A DNA stretch of 13,686 bases, taken from the NCBI GenBank assembly GCA_001774245.1, contig MEZF01000062.1, positions 6,996-20,681 of the forward strand. The letters run 5' to 3'. Positions 6,649 to 12,971 of this stretch are shown here, piece by piece. The notes beneath the pieces are model-generated. The model was not told the origin of the DNA. It made no database searches and worked only from the letters and a program-made list of their open reading frames with translations. A program made the translations under genes and the position numbers. The stretch is from Candidatus Bathyarchaeota archaeon RBG_13_52_12 (GTDB taxonomy: Archaea; Thermoproteota; Bathyarchaeia; TCS64). The first letter of the stretch is position 1. The number at the start of each line of letters is the position of its first letter.

Positions 6649-8007
6649 ATGAATAAGAACGCGTTGACTCATCCTGAAAGCGTGTCACCTTTAATGGAAG
6701 AAGTGAAAAAGCACGATATACGATACATTCGTTTAATCATTGTCGACCTTAATGGGATGCCGAGGGCTTTACTAATCCCCGAGTACGAGCTACCGAAAGC
6801 CCTCAATGAGGGGATAGGTATCGATGGCTCTAGTTTGGGGCTCGTCAACATTGAGCACAGTGACCTCGCGGTACACCCGGATCCAACTACGTTTCTAATA
6901 CCCATGTGGGAGACCCCCGGCATCGCTGTCATGTTCACGTACTTGGGTAATCCTGATGAGACTCCCTTCGACGGTGACAGTCGCGGACTACTCAAGGCAA
7001 CCCTCGACGAGATCGAGGCGAAGGGCATGGGCTTCAACACGGGGCCAGAGCTCGAATATTTTTACGTCCAGCGGAGCAACGGAAACATAGCTCCCTACGG
7101 TTCCGGTGGATACTTCTACCTACCACCAATGGACCCCACCGAAGACATGAAGCTGGAGACGATGATGAACTTAGAGGCTGCTGGGTTCCAGCTCGAAAAG
7201 ATACACCATGAGGTGGCCATGGGCCAGCAGGAGATCAACTTCCGCTACGCTGATGCGCTCAAGACAGCTGATAACGCGACCCTATACAAGCTTGTCGTAA
7301 AGACGATAGCCGAGAAACACGGCGCCTCTGCGACTTTCATGCCAAAGCCCTTCTGGGGCGCAAACGGATCAGGCTGTCACGTACACCAGAGTCTTACAGA
7401 CCTCAAGACAGGGAAGAACCTATTCGGTAACCGCGACAGCGAAACGGGGCTCTCGAAGATGGCCTTCAACTACGTCGCAGGCATCCTCTGCCACGCAAGG
7501 GCGATGAGCATGATCGTCGCCCCCCTGGTCAACAGCTACAAGAGACTCGTCCCACACTTCGAGGCCCCCGTATACATAGCCTGGGGCCTTGGAAACCGAT
7601 CAGCAATAGTCCGCATCCCACAGTATCCAGGGGACAAGGCCATAGTAACCAGGATGGAGTATCGACACCCCGATCCGAGCTGTAACCTCTATCTCGCCGA
7701 GACAGTCATGCTGAGAGTGGGCCTCGACGGTATAAAGAGGAAGGCGGAGCCACCCGAGATTTTCGACGATAACGTCTACCACGCGAGGGACCTCGAGATG
7801 CTCCCTGAGAATCTCGGAGAGGCGATCGACCTCTTCGAAAAAGACTCGGTCGTCTCTGGGGCGGTCGGGGAATACATCACGAAGACCCTAACCAAGGCGA
7901 AGAGGGATGAATACGAGGCTTATATCAAGTACGTCGGTACAGACTGGGCGTCGAGCCGCCCAAGGATCACGCCCTGGGAGATCGAGAGGTACCTGACGAC
8001 CTGCTAA
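6649..8007 (+). CDS. glnA: Glutamine synthetase family protein, class I (GlnA or GlnA-like)
   Basis: A 452-residue GSI-type enzyme, which makes glutamine from glutamate, ammonia and ATP as a dodecamer. The N-terminal beta-grasp domain spans about 20-108 and includes IVDLNGMPR and IDGSSLG (Asp59, the ammonium-site aspartate). The catalytic domain carries metal-binding Glu134/Glu136 (GPELEYF), Glu188 (HHEVA) and Glu195 (GQQEINF), then His244 in the ATP signature from KPFWGANGSG to HVHQS (233-248). NSYKRLVPHFEAPV (295-308) holds Arg299 and the flap Glu305; NRSAIVRIP and RMEYR follow. Differences from textbook GlnA are His for Gly in the flap (PHFEAP), GLGNRS before the arginine, and a short insert (about 428-438) before the terminal TPWEIERYL. 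The main catalytic acids are intact, so real synthetase activity is likely, but a gamma-glutamyl-amine ligase relative is not excluded. ATG 6649 is chosen over TTG 6607 because of the TATA box. The 3' end overlaps the minus-strand TrmB-like gene by 41 bases. Confidence 0.88.
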   Translation: MNKNALTHPESVSPLMEEVKKHDIRYIRLIIVDLNGMPRALLIPEYELPKALNEGIGIDGSSLGLVNIEHSDLAVHPDPTTFLIPMWETPGIAVMFTYLGNPDETPFDGDSRGLLKATLDEIEAKGMGFNTGPELEYFYVQRSNGNIAPYGSGGYFYLPPMDPTEDMKLETMMNLEAAGFQLEKIHHEVAMGQQEINFRYADALKTADNATLYKLVVKTIAEKHGASATFMPKPFWGANGSGCHVHQSLTDLKTGKNLFGNRDSETGLSKMAFNYVAGILCHARAMSMIVAPLVNSYKRLVPHFEAPVYIAWGLGNRSAIVRIPQYPGDKAIVTRMEYRHPDPSCNLYLAETVMLRVGLDGIKRKAEPPEIFDDNVYHARDLEMLPENLGEAIDLFEKDSVVSGAVGEYITKTLTKAKRDEYEAYIKYVGTDWASSRPRITPWEIERYLTTC

Positions 8008-8401
8008 AGCGGCGAGGGCACCCCATCTCCTCTATCTTTTTTGGAAGACCCTCCAGCTCCTCAACCATCCTGCTGTACCACCGGTCGAGCATCACCTTTA
8101 TCGATGCCTTCAGCCTATCCGGAGGCACAGCCTGATAAATGAACTTGTATCCGCCAAGGCCAATTAACTCTTCCTCACGGGTCGCTAGACCCTTCTCCAC
8201 TAGCGACTGGAGAAGCCTCTGCGTTGTAGGTCGGCTCTTATCTAGCCTTTCAGCTACCTCCTGCACGGTTGTTTTCCCGAGGCCTGAGAGTGCACAATAT
8301 GCCTCGACCTCCGCGGTCTTGACCCCGAGGGTACATCTCATCAGGTCGTCTGCGCCCAGTTCGGGGGCGTTTATCAGGCTCTGCAACTCCCCCAGAGACA
8401 T
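7967..8401 (-). CDS. TrmB-like/COG3355-type winged-helix transcriptional regulator
   Basis: A 144-residue DNA-binding protein. The core CTLGVKTAEVEAYCALSG (23-40), the helix-turn-helix VQEVAERLDKSRPTTQRLLQSLVEKGL (46-72) and the wing, with a GGYKFIYQAVPP segment (83-94), resemble the short TrmB/COG3355 regulators of archaea, which lack the sugar-binding domain of full TrmB. The stretch IKVMLDRWYSRMVEELEGL (101-119) is probably the dimerisation helix. Cysteines occur at 23 (start of the core), 36 and 128; with a thioredoxin gene next door a redox role is conceivable but unproven. The last residues, an Arg/Ser-rich tail, are encoded opposite the end of glutamine synthetase. The gene starts at ATG 8401, two bases from a perfect palindrome, and is divergent from thioredoxin. 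Autoregulation is likely. Confidence 0.82.
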   Translation of the reverse strand: MSLGELQSLINAPELGADDLMRCTLGVKTAEVEAYCALSGLGKTTVQEVAERLDKSRPTTQRLLQSLVEKGLATREEELIGLGGYKFIYQAVPPDRLKASIKVMLDRWYSRMVEELEGLPKKIEEMGCPRRFSRSSGTSRSPRA

Positions 8402-8403
8402 GT

Positions 8404-8424
8404 GTGTTCAATGATGTTGAACAC
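8404..8424. promoter_or_regulatory. Palindromic operator between the TrmB-like regulator and thioredoxin
   Basis: GTGTTCAA-N5-TTGAACAC is a perfect 8-base inverted repeat. It lies between the shared AT-rich TATA region (8425-8443) and the regulator's start codon, so binding there should block the regulator's own transcription, and may also affect thioredoxin. Confidence 0.65.
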
Positions 8425-8425
8425 C

Positions 8426-8443
8426 TTAAAATATCTTTATATC
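8426..8443. promoter_or_regulatory. Shared TATA region of divergent regulator and thioredoxin genes
   Basis: TTAAAATAT (8426-8434) and CTTTATAT (8435-8442) can be read as TATA boxes on either strand. Taking the second box gives plus-strand initiation near 8466 (thioredoxin ATG at 8475) and minus-strand initiation near 8411 (regulator ATG at 8401), both with short leaders. Confidence 0.5.
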
Positions 8444-8474
8444 CAGCGCACCACAGAACAAGACCGATTGAAGA

Positions 8475-8801
8475 ATGGCAGAACACAAGACCGTCGAGGT
8501 AACCGACGCCTCTTTCGAGGAGTTCATCGCGAAGAACAAGCTTGCAGTGATCGATTGCTGGGCGGCTTGGTGCGGCCCATGCAACATGCTCAGTCCAATC
8601 GTTGAGCAGCTCGCTGGCGAATACACCAACATCACCTTCGGCAAGCTCAACGTCGACGAGAATAGGAAGATCCCTATGAGGTTTGGTATCATGAGCATTC
8701 CCACCCTTCTTTACTTCAAGGATGGAAAGCTCGCTGACAAGACACTTGGCGCCCTGCCGAAGAAGATGCTCGAGGGCAGACTCCAGAAGCTCACCTCGTA
8801 G
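8475..8801 (+). CDS. trxA: Thioredoxin
   Basis: This 108-residue protein is a single-domain thioredoxin, the cytosolic disulfide reductant. The active site WCGPC is at residues 32-36, within VIDCWAAWCGPCNMLSP. The cis-proline loop is MSIPTLLYF with Pro76, and FKDGKLADKTLGALPKKML is the usual final strand and helix. An additional cysteine (Cys28, in DCWA, where many thioredoxins have Phe) lies close to the active site. No signal peptide or membrane anchor is seen. ATG 8475 gives the normal family length. The gene is divergent from the TrmB-like regulator and shares a promoter region and palindrome with it, so its expression may be controlled by that protein. No thioredoxin reductase gene is in the window. 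Confidence 0.95.
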   Translation: MAEHKTVEVTDASFEEFIAKNKLAVIDCWAAWCGPCNMLSPIVEQLAGEYTNITFGKLNVDENRKIPMRFGIMSIPTLLYFKDGKLADKTLGALPKKMLEGRLQKLTS

Positions 8802-8929
8802 CTAACAACTTTCTCTAGAAGCTTTTAAAAAAATTAGCGATCGCGTGCGCGAGATTATCTCGGTCTGCTCACCAATCACACCTATATCCTGAGCTGCGAG
8901 ATAAAATGGCCACTAGTGGGCGGGAAGGG

Positions 8930-8936
8930 TTTTATA
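8930..8936 (+). promoter_or_regulatory. TATA-like box of the DUF401 gene
   Basis: TTTTATA, preceded by a GGG run, lies 39 bases before ATG 8975. GGGTGGGAT (8952-8960) near the expected start site could be a loose ribosome-binding sequence. An in-frame stop just upstream of ATG 8975 makes it the first possible ATG of this reading frame. Confidence 0.45.
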
Positions 8937-8974
8937 GGATTAAGGTGGATGGGGTGGGATAAGCTGGCGCGGAC

Positions 8975-10183
8975 ATGATCGAGCTGATAGGTCTTCTCGT
9001 CGCGTTCATCGTCATCTTCCTCCTCCGATTCAGGAACTTTGACTTCGCAGCGAGCATACTTATCGCGGCCGGAATAATCGGAGTGACTTCCGGGAAGCCA
9101 CTGACCATCTTCGTCGATGTCTTCCTCGTGACGGCGCGTGACAGGACAACCTGGGAACTCTGCGCTGCCGTGGGCTTCATCACCGTCTTCGGCTACGCCT
9201 TGAAGGAGACGAAGCATATGGTGGAGCTAATAGAAAGGCTTCGTAGCTTCCTCCCCAGTAGGTTCCTCCTCGCGTTGATACCAGCCCTCTTTGGACTCCT
9301 CTCGATGCCAGGGGGCGCTTTGATGTCAGCGCCCTTCAACGAGCCCGAGTCGGACAGACTCAAGCTCAAGCCCGAGCATAGAACCTACATAAACATCTGG
9401 TTCAGGCACGTCTGGTACTGGGCATCGCCCATAAGCCCCTCGACGCTCCTCGCCTGTAGCATAGCCGGGATAGGCTTGACCGAGTTCATCACGGTGAACC
9501 TTCCCCTCTTCCTCCTCACTTGGATCATAGGCTTCACCGTGAGCTGGAAGTGGATACAGAGTGGCGAGGAGGTGGAGAGGGGTAAAAAGGATTACCGTAG
9601 GAGTCTCGTCGGCCTCTCGCCCATACTCGTGACTGTCGCCCTCACCCTAGTCTCTGTACCAGTTTGGGCCTCAGTCGCTGTAGGGATCGCCATGGTTATC
9701 GTGATTAGGAGGGTAGATCTGAAACGTGTCATTGAGTTCTTCACCAAGGGCGTGAAACTCGATATAGTTGCTGCGGTATTCGCGACCCTCTTTTTCAGGT
9801 ATATGGTGATGGAATCGGGGAGCGTTAACACCTTGCTCGAGAACGTTCTTGGCATGGGCGTACCGCTCCTCCTACTATTCATAGTGGTCCCACTCCTCGT
9901 AGGTGCTATCTCCGCACAACCCACTCTCGGAATTGGGATAGTCTTCCCAATCCTCATGCCACTAGTAGCCCCTATTAACATCAACTGGATGACCATCATG
10001 TTCGCGGGGATAGTCACCGGCTACACTGGTTCTCCCCTTCATCTTTGCCTTATACTTACAAACCAGTATTATAGGTCGGACCTCAACAAGGTATACAGGT
10101 ACCTCCTTCCCTCGCTCCTCCTGCTCGCCGCCTTCATAGTCATCTATCATATAGCTCTCGGCGGCTTGTGGCAACCTCTTTAA
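8975..10183 (+). CDS. DUF401 family integral membrane protein (COG1906-like)
   Basis: A 402-residue membrane protein with about ten or eleven hydrophobic segments (for example 4-18, 24-38, 62-76, 96-118, 150-165, 175-191, 211-244, 262-275, 294-312, 318-332 and 378-396). Two Gly/Pro/Ser-rich stretches look like paired re-entrant loops: MPGGALMSAPFNEPE (111-125) in the first half and SAQPTLGIGIVFPI (313-326) in the second. A conserved-looking TGYTGSPLHLCLILTNQYY segment (348-366) follows. I recognise these as marks of the archaeal DUF401 family, which resembles ion-transporter-superfamily carriers such as gluconate and citrate permeases. An organic-anion transporter is a reasonable inference, but no substrate is known to me. 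It lies 29 bases before FEN1 on the same strand, which may reflect co-transcription or just close packing. Confidence 0.82.
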   Translation: MIELIGLLVAFIVIFLLRFRNFDFAASILIAAGIIGVTSGKPLTIFVDVFLVTARDRTTWELCAAVGFITVFGYALKETKHMVELIERLRSFLPSRFLLALIPALFGLLSMPGGALMSAPFNEPESDRLKLKPEHRTYINIWFRHVWYWASPISPSTLLACSIAGIGLTEFITVNLPLFLLTWIIGFTVSWKWIQSGEEVERGKKDYRRSLVGLSPILVTVALTLVSVPVWASVAVGIAMVIVIRRVDLKRVIEFFTKGVKLDIVAAVFATLFFRYMVMESGSVNTLLENVLGMGVPLLLLFIVVPLLVGAISAQPTLGIGIVFPILMPLVAPININWMTIMFAGIVTGYTGSPLHLCLILTNQYYRSDLNKVYRYLLPSLLLLAAFIVIYHIALGGLWQPL

Positions 10184-10212
10184 CCCCTCCTGCAGAGTCT
10201 TAACCGGTCAGT

Positions 10213-11238
10213 TTGGGAGTAAACCTCACCCCGATAGTCGAGAAGAGCGTCGTGACCCTCGAAGACCTGAGGGGGAGGAGCTTCGCCGTCGATGGTTTCG
10301 TGGTGCTCCACCAGTTCCTCGCCCTTATCAGGACGCGGGATGGACACCCCCTCATGGACGACCAAGGCAGGACGACGAGCCACCTGGTCGGACTCGCCTT
10401 CCGCACCACTCGGCTAATCGCGGACTACGGTATGAGACTCGTCTTCGTCTTCGACGGGCTACCCCCACAGTTGAAGAGAGCGGAGGTGGAGAAACGGCGC
10501 GAGATAAGGGAAAAGTTCGATGAGGAATATCAGGAAGCCGTTGCAGCTGGTGACTATAAGAAGGCGATCTCTAAAGCCGTTATGACGGGGCGCCTCACCG
10601 GGGAGGGGATAGCAGATGCGAAGAGGCTCCTCGACCTCTTAGGCGTACCCTGGGTTCAAGCCCCAAGCGAAGGGGAAGCTCAGGCTGCACACATGGCAGC
10701 GAAGGGAGACGTCTGGGCATCCAACAGCCAGGATTACGACAGCCTCCTCTTCGGTACCCCCCGCCTCGTCCGATACATAACCATCCAAGGGGAGGAGTGG
10801 CTCCCCAGTAAGGGGCGCGCACGTAAGCTCCAGCCTGAGGTCATCGAGCTAGAGTCCTTGCTCAGCACGCTCCAGTTAACTAGGGGGCAGCTTATCGACC
10901 TCGGTATCCTCGTTGGCACAGACTTCAACTCGGGCATTAGGGGCATTGGTCCCAAGACAGCCCTCAAGCTACTCAGGAAACACGGGCGTCTAGAGGACCT
11001 ACCCGTCGAGGTTAGGGACCAGATCACCCCCGATGCAGACGCCATTAGGTACCTCTACCTAAACCCACCCGCCACCGACAACTATACCTTGGATGAGAAG
11101 CCAGTGAGAGAAGAGGAGCTGTTTAGGTTCCTCTGCGAGGAGCGCAGCTTCAGCAGGGAGAGGGTCGAGAGAGTGATCGCCCGGATGAGGAAAGCGCGAG
11201 GCCAGAGAAGCCTCAGAGATTGGTTTGGAGGAGTCTAG
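10213..11238 (+). CDS. fen: Flap endonuclease 1 (FEN1)
   Basis: This 341-residue structure-specific nuclease removes 5' flaps during Okazaki-fragment maturation and repair. It starts MGVNLTP, where Gly2 after the removed initiator is part of the active site; the codon is TTG. The N-domain (about 1-105) holds Asp27 and Asp81 (FVFDGLPP). The I-domain (about 135-225) holds Glu153 and Glu155 (PSEGEAQAAH), and Asp174 and Asp176 (SQDYDSLLFG). Asp237 in GTDFN completes the seven metal ligands. The helix-two-turn-helix region GIRGIGPKTALKLLRKHG (241-258) binds DNA. The C-terminus ends in QRSLRDWF (331-338), a textbook PCNA-interacting box followed by only three residues. A CTCTTTAA stretch over the end of the upstream gene (about 10176-10183) could be a TATA box for a nearly leaderless message. 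The DNA ligase gene starts directly after the stop codon. Confidence 0.96.
   Translation: MGVNLTPIVEKSVVTLEDLRGRSFAVDGFVVLHQFLALIRTRDGHPLMDDQGRTTSHLVGLAFRTTRLIADYGMRLVFVFDGLPPQLKRAEVEKRREIREKFDEEYQEAVAAGDYKKAISKAVMTGRLTGEGIADAKRLLDLLGVPWVQAPSEGEAQAAHMAAKGDVWASNSQDYDSLLFGTPRLVRYITIQGEEWLPSKGRARKLQPEVIELESLLSTLQLTRGQLIDLGILVGTDFNSGIRGIGPKTALKLLRKHGRLEDLPVEVRDQITPDADAIRYLYLNPPATDNYTLDEKPVREEELFRFLCEERSFSRERVERVIARMRKARGQRSLRDWFGGV
11227..11231 (+). promoter_or_regulatory. Ribosome-binding site of DNA ligase inside fen
   Basis: GGAGG stands 7 bases before GTG 11239 and is followed by AG, forming GGAGGAG. It lies within the last codons of FEN1 and supports the GTG as the ligase start. Confidence 0.6.
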
Positions 11239-12819
11239 GTGGACACTCCATTCACCCGACTCGCTGAGCTGTGTAAGGCGCTCGAGGCGACGACCAAGCG
11301 GACCGAGAAGACACGACTCATCTCCGAGTTCCTCTTCGGCCTCGAGCCGAACGAAATCGCCCCAGCAGTCCTCCTAATCGTAGGACAGATCTTCCCAGAA
11401 TTCGACCCACGCACCCTGGAAATCGGGTGGAGCACCATGAAGAGGGTGCTCGAGAAGGGGAAGCAGACGACGCTTCTCAGGCACCAACTGAGCATTCGCC
11501 GAGTTTACAGCACTCTAAGCGAGATTGCCATGACGCAGGGTTCCAGGTCCCGGAAGTTGAAAGAACGCCTCCTCGTGGGTCTCATAAGCGATGCGAGCCG
11601 CGATGAGGTGGAGATTCTCGTCAGGATCATCTTCGGGGAGATGCGAATAGGGGTTAACGAGGGGGTTATGCTCGACGCCCTCGCTGAGACCTCTGGAGCA
11701 CCCGTACCCGTAGTCAGGCGGGCTCTAATGCTAACCGGGAACTTGGGCGAGGTCGCCCTCGTCACCATAATTCAGGGAGAGAAAGGACTTGAGGGTATCA
11801 AGCCCGAGCTCTTCGTACCCCTCAAACCGATGCTCGCTGAGAACGCTGACAATCCCGAGGAAGCAATCAGGGAGCACGGCGGCAGGACGGTCTTCGAGTA
11901 CAAGTTCGATGGGGCACGCGTTCAGATCCACCGCCTGGGTGACGAGGTCAGAGTATACAGCAGGCGCCTCAGCGACGTGACCGAGAGCATACCAGATGTC
12001 GTCAACCTCGTCCAGAAGTTCCTCCCAAGGGTAGGGATCATCGTGGAGGGGGAGATCACCGCAGTCGGATCGGGGGGTAAGCCCCTCCCCTTTCAAGACC
12101 TAATGCGTCGATTCACCCGAGTCACCGACGTCCAAAAGGCCGCTGAGCAGATCCCCCTCAGTCTCCACCTCTTCGACATCCTCTACCTAGACGGCGTCCT
12201 CCTAATAGACGAGCCCTATGAGACACGGTGGGCTATCCTCAGCAAGATCACTCCGAAAGAGATCCTCGCAGAACGCACCGTCACAAATAATCCGAAGGAG
12301 GCTGCGGCCTTTCTCAAAGCTGCTATGAAGGCAGGCCATGAGGGACTCGTGGCGAAGCGCCTCGACAGCCACTACAACCCAGGAGCTAGGGGCAAAGATT
12401 GGTTAAAGCTCAAGCCTGCCGAGACGATGGACCTCGTCATCGTAGCGGCTGACTGGGGCTCGGGCAGGAGGAGAGGGTGGCTGAGCAACTACCACCTCGC
12501 TGCCCGGGACGGCGATGAGTGGAACGTCGTCGGGAAAACCTTCAAGGGGCTCACCGATGAGGAGTTCCGATGGATGACCAAGCGTCTACAGGCCATTAAA
12601 GTGGGCGAGACGGACTACACGGTCTCAGTCCGCCCAGAGATCGTCGTCGAGGTCACCTTCAACGAGGTCCAGCACAGCCCCCACTACAAGAGCGGCTTCG
12701 CCCTCAGATTCGCCCGAATAACCCGCATACGCGACGATAAGGAGTCCAGAGACGCTGAAACCCTAGACAAGATCAGAGTACTGTACAAGAAGCAGTTCAG
12801 GGTTAAGGACCGACTCTAA
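11239..12819 (+). CDS. lig: ATP-dependent DNA ligase (archaeal/eukaryal LigI type)
   Basis: This 526-residue enzyme seals nicks using ATP. The helical DNA-binding domain (about 1-185) includes RKLKERLLVGLISDA and MRIGVNEGVMLDALAE. The adenylation domain starts with motif I, EYKFDGAR (220-227), where Lys222 takes the AMP. Motif III is LFDILYLDG (311-319). Motif IV is EGLVAKRLDSHYNPG (368-382) and motif V is WLKLKP (388-393). The OB domain (about 400-526) ends with the RPEIVVEVTFNEVQ and ALRFARITRIRDDK segments, the latter being motif VI. The N-terminal stretch KQTTLLRHQLSIRRVY (75-90) lines up with the region that carries an internal PCNA box (QKSFF) in Pyrococcus ligase, but here reads QTTLL. 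The start is GTG, immediately after the FEN1 stop, with a strong ribosome-binding site inside fen, so the two are an operon. Length is slightly short of typical 550-600, with all domains present. Confidence 0.96.
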   Translation: MDTPFTRLAELCKALEATTKRTEKTRLISEFLFGLEPNEIAPAVLLIVGQIFPEFDPRTLEIGWSTMKRVLEKGKQTTLLRHQLSIRRVYSTLSEIAMTQGSRSRKLKERLLVGLISDASRDEVEILVRIIFGEMRIGVNEGVMLDALAETSGAPVPVVRRALMLTGNLGEVALVTIIQGEKGLEGIKPELFVPLKPMLAENADNPEEAIREHGGRTVFEYKFDGARVQIHRLGDEVRVYSRRLSDVTESIPDVVNLVQKFLPRVGIIVEGEITAVGSGGKPLPFQDLMRRFTRVTDVQKAAEQIPLSLHLFDILYLDGVLLIDEPYETRWAILSKITPKEILAERTVTNNPKEAAAFLKAAMKAGHEGLVAKRLDSHYNPGARGKDWLKLKPAETMDLVIVAADWGSGRRRGWLSNYHLAARDGDEWNVVGKTFKGLTDEEFRWMTKRLQAIKVGETDYTVSVRPEIVVEVTFNEVQHSPHYKSGFALRFARITRIRDDKESRDAETLDKIRVLYKKQFRVKDRL

Positions 12820-12971
12820 ACTGAAGCAGGAGGGAACCCCCGTTTCGTGACAGATTTTCTCTTCACGGGCTCTTCGCCATTGCGCCTTTTCGAGTTATTT
12901 AGTATACAACCTGATCCCTTAGGTCCGTTTTGTTGAGCTCGAAAGGAAAAAGTCGTAACACAGAAGAGTTC
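12820..12971. other. Convergent intergenic spacer after ligase
   Basis: These 152 bases separate the ligase stop from the stop of the minus-strand M20 gene. I see pyrimidine-rich tracts: TTTTCTCTT after the ligase on the plus strand, and on the minus strand CTTTTTCCTTTC (plus 12943-12954) after the M20 gene. Archaeal terminators are often such T-rich runs, so both could terminate. No RNA gene or coding region is supported. Confidence 0.3.

Noticed and set aside
8837..8862. GCGATCGC and CGAGA-TTA-TCTCG inverted repeats between thioredoxin and DUF401
   Set aside because: Arms are short, there is no T-run directly after, and position fits neither gene's promoter or terminator well; too weak to call.
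12903..12908. TATACA half-site matching the Lrp-type palindrome
   Set aside because: The second arm (TGTATA) is missing and the site lies between two convergent genes, where no promoter is expected.
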